Positions 1 to 9,138 of a stretch of DNA of 46,703 nt are shown piece by piece. Every line of letters begins with the position of its first letter. Within the stretch, counting starts at the first letter, position 1. The position numbers were made by a program, and so were the translations under genes. The stretch lies in contig NZ_NASD01000020.1 in the NCBI RefSeq assembly GCF_002142155.1, forward strand, positions 1-46,703. The letters are read 5' to 3'. The notes beneath the pieces are model-generated. The model was given only the letters and a program-made list of their open reading frames with translations, was not told where the DNA came from and ran no database searches. The stretch comes from Gilliamella apis. Lineage in GTDB: Bacteria > Pseudomonadota > Gammaproteobacteria > Enterobacterales > Orbaceae.

Positions 1-604
1 TTATGTAACTGATCGTTGAAATCTTTTTATTTTTCTAATATGGAATACGTCAGAATGAAAAAATAAAAAACATAATTTCAATAGTAAGTATTTTGTTTTC
101 TTATGTTTTTTTATCTATTTAATGTTTGAGAGTCGAGGCGGATTATTAAATCCATACAATTATGGAGAGATTAATCATAAAATAATTTGGTAGATCTATT
201 TTACGGATTCAATCTTGTTATCGTATAAATTAAAGCATTTTTAATAACAGATAGCTTGAAAACAATAAATCAAATCGAAAAAAGGTTATTAGCCTTATTA
301 TTAGAGTAAAAACTTTATGTTTGTACAATCTAAAAAGGCACTACTAAACCACTAAATTTTAGGTATAATAACTTAGTCATATAGAAATAACTGACTTTTT
401 GTATTTATTTTTGTAAATAGTGGCAAATTGCTATTCATATTAATTGATTATTAATAGTTATCGTAAAGCCACCATTTAACACATGTAATATTTCATAAAT
501 TATTAACGATTTAACTCGCTTAATTATCTCAATTGTTCACAAAATATATCATTACAAGTCTATATTCTATTTATAAAAATTTTAACCAATTTGAGAGTAA
601 AACT
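1..604. other. Gene-free AT-rich stretch
   Basis: I see no credible protein-coding gene or RNA gene here. There are isolated AT-rich words, including a TATAAT at about 363 and a weak 5-bp hairpin followed by a T run near 376-400. They do not make a convincing promoter-terminator pair. The last bases before 605 contain a GAGAG ribosome-binding site for the SMR gene. Confidence 0.5.
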
Positions 605-937
605 ATGAACGCATATCTGCTACTTTTCGCTGCAATTATCTGTGAAGTGATTGCAACATCTTCACTCAAATTATCTAATGGATTTACTAATCTTACTTTT
701 TCAATAATTACCATAGTTGGTTATAGTGCTTCTTTCTATATTTTATCTTTAGCTTTAAAAACGATACCTGTCGGTATTGCTTATGCGATTTGGTCGGGAA
801 TAGGGATTATCATTATTAGTTTAATCGCTTGGATTTTTTTAAAACAATCATTGGATCTTGCTGCGTTGATTGGTATGGGATTTATTATTTTTGGAGTGGT
901 AATTATTAATCTTTTTTCAAATATTTCAGGGCATTGA
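605..937 (+). CDS. SMR-family multidrug efflux transporter (EmrE-like)
   Basis: A 110-residue, four-helix inner-membrane protein of the small multidrug resistance family. These work as antiparallel dimers that exchange protons for cationic hydrophobic drugs. It keeps the residues known to matter in EmrE at the same positions: the essential membrane glutamate Glu14, Tyr40, Tyr60 and Trp63. The IWSGIG signature of helix 3 is also present. An upstream in-frame ATG at 533 would add 24 polar residues that the family lacks. The ATG at 605 has GAGAG eight bases upstream and gives exactly the family length, so I chose it. It stands alone, convergent with the peroxiredoxin gene. The substrate (drug, guanidinium or polyamine) cannot be told from sequence alone. 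Confidence 0.9.
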   Translation: MNAYLLLFAAIICEVIATSSLKLSNGFTNLTFSIITIVGYSASFYILSLALKTIPVGIAYAIWSGIGIIIISLIAWIFLKQSLDLAALIGMGFIIFGVVIINLFSNISGH

Positions 938-989
938 GATTGATTTAAAGTCTAATGATAAAATCTATTATAAAATTTGGAGTTTTTAT

Positions 990-1020
990 TAAAATAAAAA
1001 AACCGGAGTAAAACTCCGGT
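990..1020 (-). terminator. Intrinsic terminator of the peroxiredoxin gene
   Basis: A 7-bp G+C-rich stem (ACCGGAG at 1002-1008 with CTCCGGT at 1014-1020) and a 5-nt loop. On the minus strand it is followed by a run of seven T then ATTTT. It lies 46 bases past the end of the peroxiredoxin gene. On the plus strand there is no T run, so it serves the minus-strand gene. Confidence 0.85.
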
Positions 1021-1065
1021 AAAAGTTAGAAGAAAGGTATGTAAAAATATCAACTTTGAATAAAA

Positions 1066-1668
1066 TTAGATTTCACTTGCGTGTTGTTTTAAGTAGCTAG
1101 CAACACCATTTGGATTTGCTTGCATACCTTGCTTACCTTTAGTCCATTGAGCAGGACAAACTTCACCATGTTCTTCATGGAATTGGAAAGCATCAACAAT
1201 ACGTAGCATTTCATCTACGTTACGTCCAATTGGAAGATCATTGATAGTTTCATGACGAACAACGCCTGATTTATCAATAAAGAATGAAGCACGAAGTGCA
1301 ACGCCTGCTTCAGGATGTTCAACACCGTAAGCTTGCATAATGCTATGTTTGATATCAGCAACGATCGGGAATTTTACTTCGCCAATACCACCTTTATCTT
1401 GTGGAGTATTGCGCCATGCATTATGGACATATTCGGAATCCATTGAAACACCAATAACTTCTACACCACGTTTTTTGAATTCTTCAAGACGGTGATCAAA
1501 AGCAATGATTTCTGATGGACATACAAAAGTAAAATCCATAGGCCAAAAGAATACTACTGCATATTTACCTTTGATATGTTCGGCTAAATTAAAATTATTT
1601 ACTATTTCACCAGAACCAAGCACTGCAGATGAAGTAAAGTCTGGTGCCTTACGAGTTACTAATGTCAT
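1066..1668 (-). CDS. Typical 2-Cys peroxiredoxin (AhpC/TsaA family)
   Basis: A thiol peroxidase that reduces hydrogen peroxide, organic hydroperoxides and peroxynitrite in the cytoplasm. The peroxidatic cysteine is Cys50 in the FTFVCPSE motif, with Thr47 and Arg126 completing the active site. The resolving cysteine is Cys171 in EVCPAQW. The GGIG motif near residue 93 resembles the GGLG loop of the Prx1 subgroup. The product is 200 residues, normal for the family. The reading frame extends 28 residues upstream, but the ATG at 1668 is preceded by a strong AGGAGA and matches the family N-terminus. The gene is monocistronic with its own terminator. No AhpF is nearby, so the reductant could be thioredoxin or an AhpF encoded elsewhere. 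Confidence 0.93.
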   Translation of the reverse strand: MTLVTRKAPDFTSSAVLGSGEIVNNFNLAEHIKGKYAVVFFWPMDFTFVCPSEIIAFDHRLEEFKKRGVEVIGVSMDSEYVHNAWRNTPQDKGGIGEVKFPIVADIKHSIMQAYGVEHPEAGVALRASFFIDKSGVVRHETINDLPIGRNVDEMLRIVDAFQFHEEHGEVCPAQWTKGKQGMQANPNGVASYLKQHASEI

Positions 1669-1791
1669 AAGATATCTCCTTGTGTAACTGAATTTGTAAT
1701 TTGTTTGCGTTGAATTATAGCAGTATGTATCAATACGCCAAGTTGTTATCAACGATTGATTTCATAAGTTTAAACTATGATAAACAAATTA

Positions 1792-3102
1792 TTATTCGGT
1801 TTTAATTATCGTTTTCTTTGGTTTACCCTTGTTTTTAGTATCTCGATGACGCTGTTTTACTTTTTTCTTTTTCGTATCTTCTTGTTTTTTAGCTACACTT
1901 TTTTGTTTAGCTTTCTGTGATGGTTTCTTTTTAGTCACTGGTTTTGGTGCTTTGGTTTTTGGTCGTAATTCATCAATGGTTCTTAATTTAATCGGTTCAC
2001 GTATATAACGTTCAATTTTTAGTAATAACTCATTATCGTGAGCTTCAACTAACATTATTGCGGTACCTTTTTTTCCAGCACGAGCAGTACGGCCAATGCG
2101 ATGTAAGTAAACATCGGCGGTTTTAGGTGCATCGAAATTGATGACATGACTTATATCGTCAATATCTATTCCTCTAGCGGCAACATCTGTTGCAACCAAC
2201 ACATTAACTGTGTCATTACTAATTCTTTTGATTGCTTCATTTCTTTTGGCTTGAACCATTTCGCCTTCTAGATAACAACTTTGAATACCTGCTTGATGAA
2301 GTAATGTTACTAATTCATGCACTCTTTCCCGTTTACGAACAAATACAATCGTTTTTTTCACTTCATCTTGTTTCAATAAATACGTTAATAATGCAACTTT
2401 ATGGGCAAAATCATCAGCGCGATAATAAAATTGCAGAATTTTTTTTCGTTCTTTTCGCGAAGGGTCGGCATTGATTTCGACTGGTTCTTTAAGAATACGA
2501 TTAGCAAAGCTATGTAATCCGTCACCTTCAAGCGTAGCTGAAAATAATAACGTCTGTTTGCGCCAACGGGTTTCAGCAGAGATAGTTTCTACATCCTGAG
2601 CAAATCCCATATCTAACATACGGTCTGCTTCGTCCAATATTAACATTTCAACTGCACGACAATCGAAGTTTTCTTCTTTAATATACTGTAATAATCGACC
2701 AGTAGTGGCTATGACAATATCTTGATTTTTACTAAATACTTCAGCATGGTTCATATAAGCAACTCCACCAGTAATCGTAGCGATACTTAAGTGAGTTGAC
2801 TGCGTAAGTAATTTTGCTTGCTCAGCTATTTGGATTGCGAGTTCTCGAGTAGGGGTTAGTATCAAAACTCGTGGTGGTCCTGGTTTTCGACGAGGAAAAT
2901 CAAGTAAATGTTGTACCGCTGGAATCAAAAAAGCTAAGGTTTTACCAGTTCCGGTTGGCGCCGATCCTAAAACATCCTTACCATCTAATGCTACTGGTAT
3001 AGTTTGTGCTTGGATCACCGTTGGTGTATTAATATTTTGTGCTTGTAGATTGTCAATTAGGATATCGTCTAACTGTAAATCGGAAAAAGTTTGTGTAGTC
3101 AT
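1792..3102 (-). CDS. srmB: ATP-dependent RNA helicase SrmB (DEAD box)
   Basis: A DEAD-box RNA helicase that helps early assembly of the 50S ribosomal subunit. At 436 residues it is close to the E. coli length (444). It shows the full set of motifs: a Q motif near residue 31, Walker A APTGTGKT at 48-55, PTREL near 84, DEAD at 157-160, SAT, and HRIGRTARAG. Stretches such as the CRAVE-LILDEADRMLDMGFAQD region and the RWRKQTLLFSATLEGD region are SrmB-specific rather than generic. A lysine-rich tail covers the last 55 or so residues, as expected for RNA binding. It is divergent from trmA across 249 bases. Confidence 0.96.
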   Translation of the reverse strand: MTTQTFSDLQLDDILIDNLQAQNINTPTVIQAQTIPVALDGKDVLGSAPTGTGKTLAFLIPAVQHLLDFPRRKPGPPRVLILTPTRELAIQIAEQAKLLTQSTHLSIATITGGVAYMNHAEVFSKNQDIVIATTGRLLQYIKEENFDCRAVEMLILDEADRMLDMGFAQDVETISAETRWRKQTLLFSATLEGDGLHSFANRILKEPVEINADPSRKERKKILQFYYRADDFAHKVALLTYLLKQDEVKKTIVFVRKRERVHELVTLLHQAGIQSCYLEGEMVQAKRNEAIKRISNDTVNVLVATDVAARGIDIDDISHVINFDAPKTADVYLHRIGRTARAGKKGTAIMLVEAHDNELLLKIERYIREPIKLRTIDELRPKTKAPKPVTKKKPSQKAKQKSVAKKQEDTKKKKVKQRHRDTKNKGKPKKTIIKTE

Positions 3103-3258
3103 AATGCTCTTTTATCTATCATTTTGTCCCACATTATAACGGCAATCGCTATAACTACAATCTTTATCGACACGCAACTGATTTAGCTTTAAACAAGCAT
3201 AAAACTGGTTTTGACGACAAATGCGGTAGATAATAAAGTCGTTACTCGCCTATAACCT

Positions 3259-3282
3259 TATCATAGGTTAGGGATTATGATA
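3259..3282 (+). promoter_or_regulatory. Probable trmA promoter with a dyad over the -10
   Basis: TATGAT at 3276-3281 is a good -10 element about 70 bases upstream of trmA. It forms the right half of an inverted repeat, TATCATA (3259-3265) with TATGATA (3276-3282). A dyad overlapping a -10 could be an operator, or chance in AT-rich DNA. I see no clear -35. Confidence 0.35.
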
Positions 3283-3351
3283 GAATTAAACACTTTATAA
3301 GATAGCGAGTACTATTCACACTTTATCTAAATTGATGATCGAATTATAAAT

Positions 3352-4449
3352 ATGACAGAATCTTTTTCTAACGACAAATATAACCAGCAGTTACAAAATA
3401 AAATAACCAATTTAAAAATATTATTATCTGATTTTTCATTACCCGATTTACAGGTTTTCTCTTCACCAATTAGTCACTATCGTATCCGAGCTGAATTTAG
3501 AATTTGGCACAACGGTGAGGAGCTTTATCATATTATGTATGATAAAAAAACTAAAAAAAGAGTAAGAATTGACAGTTTCCCAATTGCATCACAATTAATT
3601 AATCGTGCCATGCAAACAATTTTACCGTTACTTCAATATAATGATAAGTTGCGCCTTCAACTTTTTCAGATTGATTATTTTTCCACGTTGAGCGGCCAGT
3701 TATTAATAACACTTTTATATCATAAAAAATTAGATGACCAATGGATAATAGAAGCTGAGCGTTTAAAACAACAATTAGCTGAGCAGGGTATTATTGCCAA
3801 TTTGGTAGGTCGAGCTAGTAATCAAAAAATTGCTGTAAATGTTGATTATGTCGATGAGGTTTTACCCATATTTGATAAGAACTTTAGTTATCGACAAGTA
3901 GAAAATAGTTTTACTCAACCTAATGCTGCTATCAACATTAAAATGTTGGAGTGGGCAATATCGGTTACTAAAGATTCTAAAGGTGATCTTCTAGAATTTT
4001 ATTGTGGTAACGGTAATTTTTCGATTGCCTTGGCACAAAATTTTCGTAAGGTGTTAGCGACCGAGATTGCCAAAGCATCGGTCTATTCAGCGCAACATAA
4101 TATCAAAATCAATAATATTGATAACTTAATTATTGCCAGATTATCGGCCGAAGAATTTACCAGTGCAATTAAAAAAGAACGACAATTTAATCGATTGCAG
4201 GGCATTAATTTAGATGATTATCAATGTCAAACCGTATTAGTCGATCCACCAAGAGCAGGATTAGATGATAATACGCTTGAGATTATCCAAAGTTATCAAA
4301 GGATTATCTATATTTCTTGTAATCCGAATACGTTAAAAAATAATTTAGAACAACTTACCAAAACGCATCATATTGAACATTTTGCCATGTTCGATCAATT
4401 TCCTTATACCGATCATATTGAAACTGGTATTGTTCTTCGTAAAAACTAA
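3352..4449 (+). CDS. trmA: tRNA (uracil-54-C5)-methyltransferase TrmA
   Basis: Makes m5U54 (ribothymidine) in the T loop of nearly all tRNAs using S-adenosylmethionine. The product is 365 residues (E. coli 366) and aligns along its whole length with the TrmA family. The N-terminal half has [13 protein letters not shown]. The [14 protein letters not shown] motif and the SAM site [12 protein letters not shown] follow. The VDPPRAGLD motif comes next, and the catalytic nucleophile is Cys323 in YISCNP. The general-base region [10 protein letters not shown] is near the C-terminus. It is transcribed away from srmB, and neither neighbour suggests an operon. Confidence 0.96.
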   Translation: MTESFSNDKYNQQLQNKITNLKILLSDFSLPDLQVFSSPISHYRIRAEFRIWHNGEELYHIMYDKKTKKRVRIDSFPIASQLINRAMQTILPLLQYNDKLRLQLFQIDYFSTLSGQLLITLLYHKKLDDQWIIEAERLKQQLAEQGIIANLVGRASNQKIAVNVDYVDEVLPIFDKNFSYRQVENSFTQPNAAINIKMLEWAISVTKDSKGDLLEFYCGNGNFSIALAQNFRKVLATEIAKASVYSAQHNIKINNIDNLIIARLSAEEFTSAIKKERQFNRLQGINLDDYQCQTVLVDPPRAGLDDNTLEIIQSYQRIIYISCNPNTLKNNLEQLTKTHHIEHFAMFDQFPYTDHIETGIVLRKN

Positions 4450-4553
4450 TATCAAACATATTCAATTACGGTTAAATTTGCTAAAATAAAATTAGTTTTA
4501 TAGTGAATTAGCCGTAATCCATAAATAAATTTACGTCAGTAAGTATTAAAGGC

Positions 4554-4655
4554 AAAAAAAAACCCTAGATCAACTAGGGCTGCATTAAATTGCAAGGAAT
4601 GGATGAAAGGAAATAAAACAATGAAACAATACTGTCTAGCCTCATGAATCATTGT
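4554..4655 (-). ncRNA. Candidate small RNA of about 100 nt, divergent from the CusR-type operon
   Basis: The minus strand has a textbook intrinsic terminator: a 6-bp stem (CCCTAG 4563-4568 with CTAGGG 4574-4579), then nine T. No gene on that strand ends here; trmA ends on the plus strand at 4449. About 100 bases upstream on the same strand is an extended -10, TGTTATAGT (core 4662-4667), with a weak TTAATC -35 at 4685-4690. This puts the start at about 4655. The predicted transcript begins with a possible stem-loop (CAATGA pairing with TCATTG). An unpaired C/U-rich stretch follows (TTTATTTCCTTTC at roughly 4604-4616 and ATTCCTT at 4594-4600), then the terminator. That layout is typical of Hfq-dependent small RNAs. 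I do not recognise the RNA; the identity and the existence of the transcript are inferences. Confidence 0.55.
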
Positions 4656-4661
4656 GGCGAT

Positions 4662-4690
4662 ACTATAACAAATCAAAACCGACTGATTAA
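4662..4690 (-). promoter_or_regulatory. Extended -10 promoter of the candidate small RNA
   Basis: On the minus strand TGTTATAGT is an extended -10, with the core hexamer at 4662-4667. TTAATC at 4685-4690 with a 17-base spacer is a poor -35. The promoter would lean on the extended -10 or an activator. Confidence 0.45.
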
Positions 4691-4700
4691 TGACGTTGAG

Positions 4701-4735
4701 GTTACAAAATAGTCATTAAATTGTCATGATGTCAT
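4701..4735. promoter_or_regulatory. Repeat block, possible response-regulator binding site
   Basis: GTCAT occurs three times in the same direction, at 4712, 4723 and 4731; the first two are 11 bases apart. GTTACAAAATAGTCAT at 4701-4716 resembles the palindromic copper box known for CusR/PcoR/CopR regulators (ATTACAAAATTGTAAT, 12 of 16 by eye). The block sits between the minus-strand small RNA promoter and the CusR-type gene. A possible plus-strand -35 (TTGTCA 4721-4726) lies inside it. Autoregulation by the neighbouring OmpR-family regulator is an inference. Confidence 0.35.
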
Positions 4736-4809
4736 TTCCCTTTTTCATATATCCTATTACTGCATTATGCAATTTCGATAACCTGATAGAACATTAAGGA
4801 ATATTCAAT

Positions 4810-5496
4810 ATGAAATTGTTAGTTGTTGAAGATGAACAAAAAACAGGTGAATATCTACGCCAAGGATTAGTTGAGTCAGGATTTATTGTTGATCTCACAG
4901 ATAATGGCTTAGATGGCTATCATCGCGCAATGACTGAAGATTATGATTTAATTATTCTAGATGTAATGCTCCCTGATATTGTTGGTTGGAAAATAGTTCA
5001 GTCTTTACGTGAAGCAGGTAAAGACACGCAAATTATTCTTTTAACTGCAATGGGAAGTGTTGAAGATAAAGTTAAAGGGCTCAATTTAGGCGCTGATGAT
5101 TATTTAGTTAAACCATTTTCTTTTGCCGAACTATTAGCAAGAGTTAAGTCATTATTAAGACGAAATGTACCACAAGTTAATAATTATCAATTAAGTATCG
5201 CAGATCTTGTTATGGACTTACCTAAACGAACCGTAACCAGAGGTGATAAAAGAATTGATTTAACCAATAAAGAGTTTTTATTACTGGAATATTTTTTACG
5301 TTATCCTGGTGAAGTGCTCCCTAGATCACTCATCGCTTCCCAAGTATGGGATATGAATTTTGACAGTGATACCAATGTTATTGATGTAGCAATTAGGCGT
5401 TTGCGTAACAAGATCGATGCTGATTTTGAACCAAAATTGATTCATACGGTCCGAGGAATGGGATATAAATTAGATGTATTGGATGAAGAAAACTAA
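4810..5496 (+). CDS. cusR: OmpR-family response regulator, CusR/PcoR type
   Basis: A two-component response regulator of 228 residues. The receiver domain covers about 1-115, with acidic residues Glu7-Asp8, phosphorylation site Asp51 in [10 protein letters not shown], and the conserved lysine in VKPFSF. A winged-helix DNA-binding domain covers about 125-225. Long stretches match the heavy-metal regulator subgroup (CusR, PcoR, CopR), including [20 protein letters not shown]. The start has AAGGAAT nine bases upstream. The histidine kinase gene overlaps its 3' end by 23 bases, so the two are translationally coupled. No cusCFBA or other copper/silver efflux genes are in the window. The true signal and targets are therefore unknown, and the symbol reflects family only. 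Confidence 0.85.
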   Translation: MKLLVVEDEQKTGEYLRQGLVESGFIVDLTDNGLDGYHRAMTEDYDLIILDVMLPDIVGWKIVQSLREAGKDTQIILLTAMGSVEDKVKGLNLGADDYLVKPFSFAELLARVKSLLRRNVPQVNNYQLSIADLVMDLPKRTVTRGDKRIDLTNKEFLLLEYFLRYPGEVLPRSLIASQVWDMNFDSDTNVIDVAIRRLRNKIDADFEPKLIHTVRGMGYKLDVLDEEN

Positions 5497-6886
5497 CATC
5501 ATATCATTTCGTATACCACTTATTGTATGCCTACTGACATGTGGGCTACTTTATTGTTTTAGCTATCTTATTGAACATACCTTTGAAAAAATTTCGATTC
5601 AACAAAATGTCACAGAACTGAATTCTGTCATCACCTCAATCGAGCGTGAGCTTACCTATTATTCGCCCGATGAAAACCGTGATGAATTTTTTCAAAATCT
5701 TTTACTTATTTTAACCGGTCATCATCACTTATTTGTTTATATTATTGATGATTCAGGAAAAATTGTCTATCGTACCCGAGGGCCAAATCTATCTATTGCT
5801 TTATCTCAAGAAGATTTTGATCGTTTAATTACTGAAAATAGTACTGCAATTTGGAATATTGATAAATCGTCTTATCGTATCGGAGCCTCTAGAGTACTGT
5901 TGGAGGAAGGTCGCCAATATACGACTATAGTTGCAGTAGCGCGTGATTTACAACTTGAATTTATTAAGCGATTGAGAAATGGTTTAGGTTTACTTATTGT
6001 TATTTCTTGTGTTTTGGCTTTAATAGGGTCATTAATTTCAATATATTTTACGCAAAAACCGATCAATCGTTTAATTAAAAAGATTGAAGGCATTAATATG
6101 AAAAGTTTAAATTATCGTATTTCAACCAAATCAGTACCGGTGAAATATGTTAGTTTGGTTAAAGCTTTTAATAATATGCTTCATCGAATGGAAGATGTTT
6201 TTGATCGGCAACGCAATTTTACTGCTGATATCGCTCATGAAATGCGCACGCCAATTACTAATTTAACCACACAAACGCAAATAGTATTGAATAATGCGAG
6301 GTCAACCGATGAATACCGAGAAATTTTATATTCTAATTTAGAAGAGTATGAAAAAATGTCTCAGATGATTTCTGATATGTTGTTTTTGGCTCAAGCAGAT
6401 AATCATCAATTGGTTCCTAACCTCATCGATATTGATTTGCACTCGATGATCAGTTTGATGTGTGAATATTTTGAACCTCTAGCGGATGAAAAAAATATTA
6501 CTTTTGATATCGAAGGTAGTTGTTCTCATATTGAAGGCGATAAAATGATGTTAGGACGAGCGATAAGTAATATCTTATCCAATGCCATTCGTTATACCCC
6601 TACAAATAAGACAATCAAAATTAGCTTGAGTCAAGTGAATCAAAAACGAATTCAAATTATTATTGCAAACCCAGGTAAAAAGATTGAAAGTCGCCATTTA
6701 CCACATCTTTTTGATCGTTTCTATCGAGTCGATGAATCTCGGCATCGTAATGGTAAAGATAGCTCAGGAACAGGGATTGGTTTAGCAATCGTTAAATCTA
6801 TTATCGACACGCATAAAGGTCATATTCATGTCGAATCTGATGATTTATCAACTCGATTTATTATCAAACTTCCTACCGTTATTTAA
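5474..6886 (+). CDS. cusS: Heavy-metal-type sensor histidine kinase, CusS-like
   Basis: The membrane sensor kinase partner of the regulator upstream, 470 residues. A membrane helix at about 13-30 and a second at about 172-195 flank a periplasmic sensing domain of about 140 residues. A HAMP linker, the phosphoacceptor His255 in DIAHEMRTP, the N box [11 protein letters not shown] and the G box [11 protein letters not shown] follow. The IIIANPG sequence in place of the usual G1-box aspartate motif is also typical of CusS/PcoS kinases. An alternative start is the ATG at 5483. The periplasmic domain has several histidines (a HHH cluster near residue 86) that could bind metal, but the ligand is not shown by sequence. 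The last 8 bases overlap the convergent yaeP gene. Confidence 0.85.
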   Translation: MYWMKKTNIISFRIPLIVCLLTCGLLYCFSYLIEHTFEKISIQQNVTELNSVITSIERELTYYSPDENRDEFFQNLLLILTGHHHLFVYIIDDSGKIVYRTRGPNLSIALSQEDFDRLITENSTAIWNIDKSSYRIGASRVLLEEGRQYTTIVAVARDLQLEFIKRLRNGLGLLIVISCVLALIGSLISIYFTQKPINRLIKKIEGINMKSLNYRISTKSVPVKYVSLVKAFNNMLHRMEDVFDRQRNFTADIAHEMRTPITNLTTQTQIVLNNARSTDEYREILYSNLEEYEKMSQMISDMLFLAQADNHQLVPNLIDIDLHSMISLMCEYFEPLADEKNITFDIEGSCSHIEGDKMMLGRAISNILSNAIRYTPTNKTIKISLSQVNQKRIQIIIANPGKKIESRHLPHLFDRFYRVDESRHRNGKDSSGTGIGLAIVKSIIDTHKGHIHVESDDLSTRFIIKLPTVI

Positions 6887-7079
6887 CGTCAAAATCACTT
6901 ATTAGTAGATTAGCTGCCGCATAGGCAGCTTTTTCTCGTAATTCAGCAGGTACTTGTTGATTATCAACTATCTCATTGAGAACTGTCATTACCGCACCTA
7001 AAGCATCATCAATATAACCTAAATCATTACTACCAATTTGTGCATATTTTTCCCGAATTAGCTCACTATATTTGTTCAT
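6879..7079 (-). CDS. yaeP: YaeP (UPF0253) family protein
   Basis: A 66-residue cytoplasmic protein of unknown function. It matches E. coli YaeP in length and across the sequence, notably the start [15 protein letters not shown], the [10 protein letters not shown] segment and the [14 protein letters not shown] tail. The start has GGAT about 6 bases upstream. Its stop region overlaps the end of the convergent sensor kinase gene by 8 bases. No enzyme motif or membrane segment is visible. Confidence 0.9.
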   Translation of the reverse strand: MNKYSELIREKYAQIGSNDLGYIDDALGAVMTVLNEIVDNQQVPAELREKAAYAAANLLISDFDVK

Positions 7080-7116
7080 TTTAATATCCTATCGATTCAA
7101 AAAATTTAAATATGAT

Positions 7117-8079
7117 TTAAATAAATGTTATTAACTGTTGATAAACTTCGTCAGCAGTTATGGATTGCATCGTTTTATCTGTGGAAATGATGCTATGCTG
7201 GTTTTTGCCATATCCGCCAATAAGTTTCGGGTCGGTATTACCAAATAAAGTAATATTAGGTCTATCTAATGCTGCTGTTAAATGGCTTAATCCAGTATCG
7301 ACGGATACTACAGCTTTGGCACCGGCAATAACCGTTGCAATTTCATTAAGAGATAATTTAGGTAATACTTCAACATGTTTGAACCCTTGAGCTAAACGTA
7401 ATGCACGTTCTTGTTCATGTGGAGCTCCCCATGGAAGTTTAACTTTTAGACCAGTAGGTTCAATCAGCTCAATTAAATTACGCCATGCCGATTCAGTCCA
7501 ATGTTTTTCATCACGGGTAGTTGCATGTAGGAAAATCAAATATTTTTGGTTATCAGGTGGTAATGATGTTAAAAAATGATCAGCAATAGCATAGTCACCA
7601 ATCGAATCTGGTTGTGAGTAGCTAAGACTTTTAGCAAATAACATACGGACACGTTCAATGGCATGCATCTGTTTAGGAACATGATGTTTTACGTCATAAA
7701 ACCAACTTGCAATTGGTTCTTTTATGCTTTGGCGATCCAAACCATGTTTGATACCTTTCGCTTTACGAGTGATTAAAAATGCACTTTTAATTAGCCCTTG
7801 AGCATCAATAATGCAATCATACTGTTGACGCTGTAAGTGTTCTATAAATTGATGGCGTTCTTGACGGATATTCTTAGCGAACCAGTTTTTTCGCCAACGT
7901 CTAATTGCAACCGGAATGACGTCATTTACTGCAAAATGCCAACTGGGAATTTGACAAAAGTTTTCTTCAACAACCCAATCAAATGTTATATCAGGTATGC
8001 AGTTAGCTGCATCAGTTAAAGCAGGTAAAGTATGCAATACATCACCCATAGATGAAGTTTTAACAATTAACACGCGCAT
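7117..8079 (-). CDS. waaC: Lipopolysaccharide heptosyltransferase I (WaaC/RfaC)
   Basis: Adds the first L-glycero-D-manno-heptose to Kdo2-lipid A in LPS core synthesis, at the cytoplasmic face of the inner membrane. At 320 residues it is close to E. coli WaaC (319). It is a GT-B glycosyltransferase of family GT9: the N-terminal KTSSMGDVLHTLPAL motif binds the acceptor, and VSVDTGLSHLTAALDRPNITLFGNTDP forms the ADP-heptose site. It is the last gene of hldD-waaF-waaC, starting 2 bases past the waaF stop codon. No O-antigen ligase follows it; the next gene, yaeP, is unrelated. Confidence 0.95.
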   Translation of the reverse strand: MRVLIVKTSSMGDVLHTLPALTDAANCIPDITFDWVVEENFCQIPSWHFAVNDVIPVAIRRWRKNWFAKNIRQERHQFIEHLQRQQYDCIIDAQGLIKSAFLITRKAKGIKHGLDRQSIKEPIASWFYDVKHHVPKQMHAIERVRMLFAKSLSYSQPDSIGDYAIADHFLTSLPPDNQKYLIFLHATTRDEKHWTESAWRNLIELIEPTGLKVKLPWGAPHEQERALRLAQGFKHVEVLPKLSLNEIATVIAGAKAVVSVDTGLSHLTAALDRPNITLFGNTDPKLIGGYGKNQHSIISTDKTMQSITADEVYQQLITFI

Positions 8080-8081
8080 AA

Positions 8082-9128
8082 TTAACGGCTCTTTTCGCAG
8101 CGAACAATAAGTTTCATTAATGTTTCAAATACTAAATCTGGTTTTATATCAATAAGGCTTTGATGATATCCTTGTTCTGCATCACCTTTACGAACGCGAT
8201 GATAGCCAGTGATTAAACGGATCACTTCAGCTTTATCGGATAGTGGCGGGGTAAAATCAGGACTACTTGGCCCATAAAGTGCCACTAAAGGTTTATCTAG
8301 AGCTGCAGCTACATGCATAAGCCCTGAGTCATTGGTGACGACAGCTTTACATGCTGCAATCAGATTTATTGCTTGTCCTAATTCAGTTTGTCCAGCAAGG
8401 TTAATACATTGTTGTCCATGATTCATTTTAGTAATGATTTGTTCGCCGACTATTTTATCTTTTGCTGAACCGAAAATAATAATTTTAGCATGCTGTTTTA
8501 CGATTAAATCAGCTAACGCGGCATAGTGATAATCAGGCCAACGTTTGGCTGGACCAAATTCAGCACCAGGACAGAAACCGATTAAAGGCACGTCACTAGG
8601 AATATTAAACGTTGCTAATGCTTGATCTACTTCATCTTTTTCAACACTAAGCTTTGGCCACAAAATTGGTTGAGGCAGATCTTTAGCTGAATGAATATCT
8701 TGTTTAGGGTAGGCGAGAGCGACATAGCGTTCTACCATTAATGGAAAGGCTTGTTTATCCAGCACTCTTAAATCATTTAATAAGCCATAACGCATCTCAC
8801 CTTTCCAACCTGTACGTTTAGCAATTTTAGCAAAAAAAGGAATAAGTGCCGATTTAAATGAATTAGGTAAGATGATTGCTTGGTCGTATTGATTATTGCG
8901 TAATTCCTTTCCTAACTGATAACGTTTGCTTAAAGCAAACTCACCATGGCTAATAGGCATAGCAATTGATTGATTTACTTCAGGCATTTTATCTAACAAA
9001 GCTCGGCACCAAGTTGGTGCCATCACATCAATTTCAATAGATGGATCTAATTGTTTTAATGTGCGATATAAGCTTTGTGACATCATCATGTCACCAACCC
9101 ATGAAGGACCAATAATCAACGTTTTCAT
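8082..9128 (-). CDS. waaF: ADP-heptose:LPS heptosyltransferase II (WaaF/RfaF)
   Basis: Adds the second heptose of the LPS inner core. At 348 residues it equals E. coli WaaF in length. It shows the GT9 N-terminal motif IIGPSWVGDMMMSQSLYR and the C-terminal nucleotide-sugar site with TNDSGLMHVAAALDKPLVALYGPSSP. It lies between hldD (10-base gap) and waaC (2-base gap), so the three are surely one transcript. This ties synthesis of ADP-heptose to its two first uses. Confidence 0.96.
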   Translation of the reverse strand: MKTLIIGPSWVGDMMMSQSLYRTLKQLDPSIEIDVMAPTWCRALLDKMPEVNQSIAMPISHGEFALSKRYQLGKELRNNQYDQAIILPNSFKSALIPFFAKIAKRTGWKGEMRYGLLNDLRVLDKQAFPLMVERYVALAYPKQDIHSAKDLPQPILWPKLSVEKDEVDQALATFNIPSDVPLIGFCPGAEFGPAKRWPDYHYAALADLIVKQHAKIIIFGSAKDKIVGEQIITKMNHGQQCINLAGQTELGQAINLIAACKAVVTNDSGLMHVAAALDKPLVALYGPSSPDFTPPLSDKAEVIRLITGYHRVRKGDAEQGYHQSLIDIKPDLVFETLMKLIVRCEKSR

Positions 9129-9138
9129 TGCGGTTCCT

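Noticed and set aside
533-604. N-terminal extension of the SMR protein by 24 residues
   Set aside because: The extension is polar and absent from the family; the ATG at 605 has a good ribosome-binding site and puts Glu14, Tyr40, Tyr60 and Trp63 at the family positions.
1669-1752. N-terminal extension of the peroxiredoxin
   Set aside because: AGGAGA directly precedes the ATG at 1668 and the family starts there.
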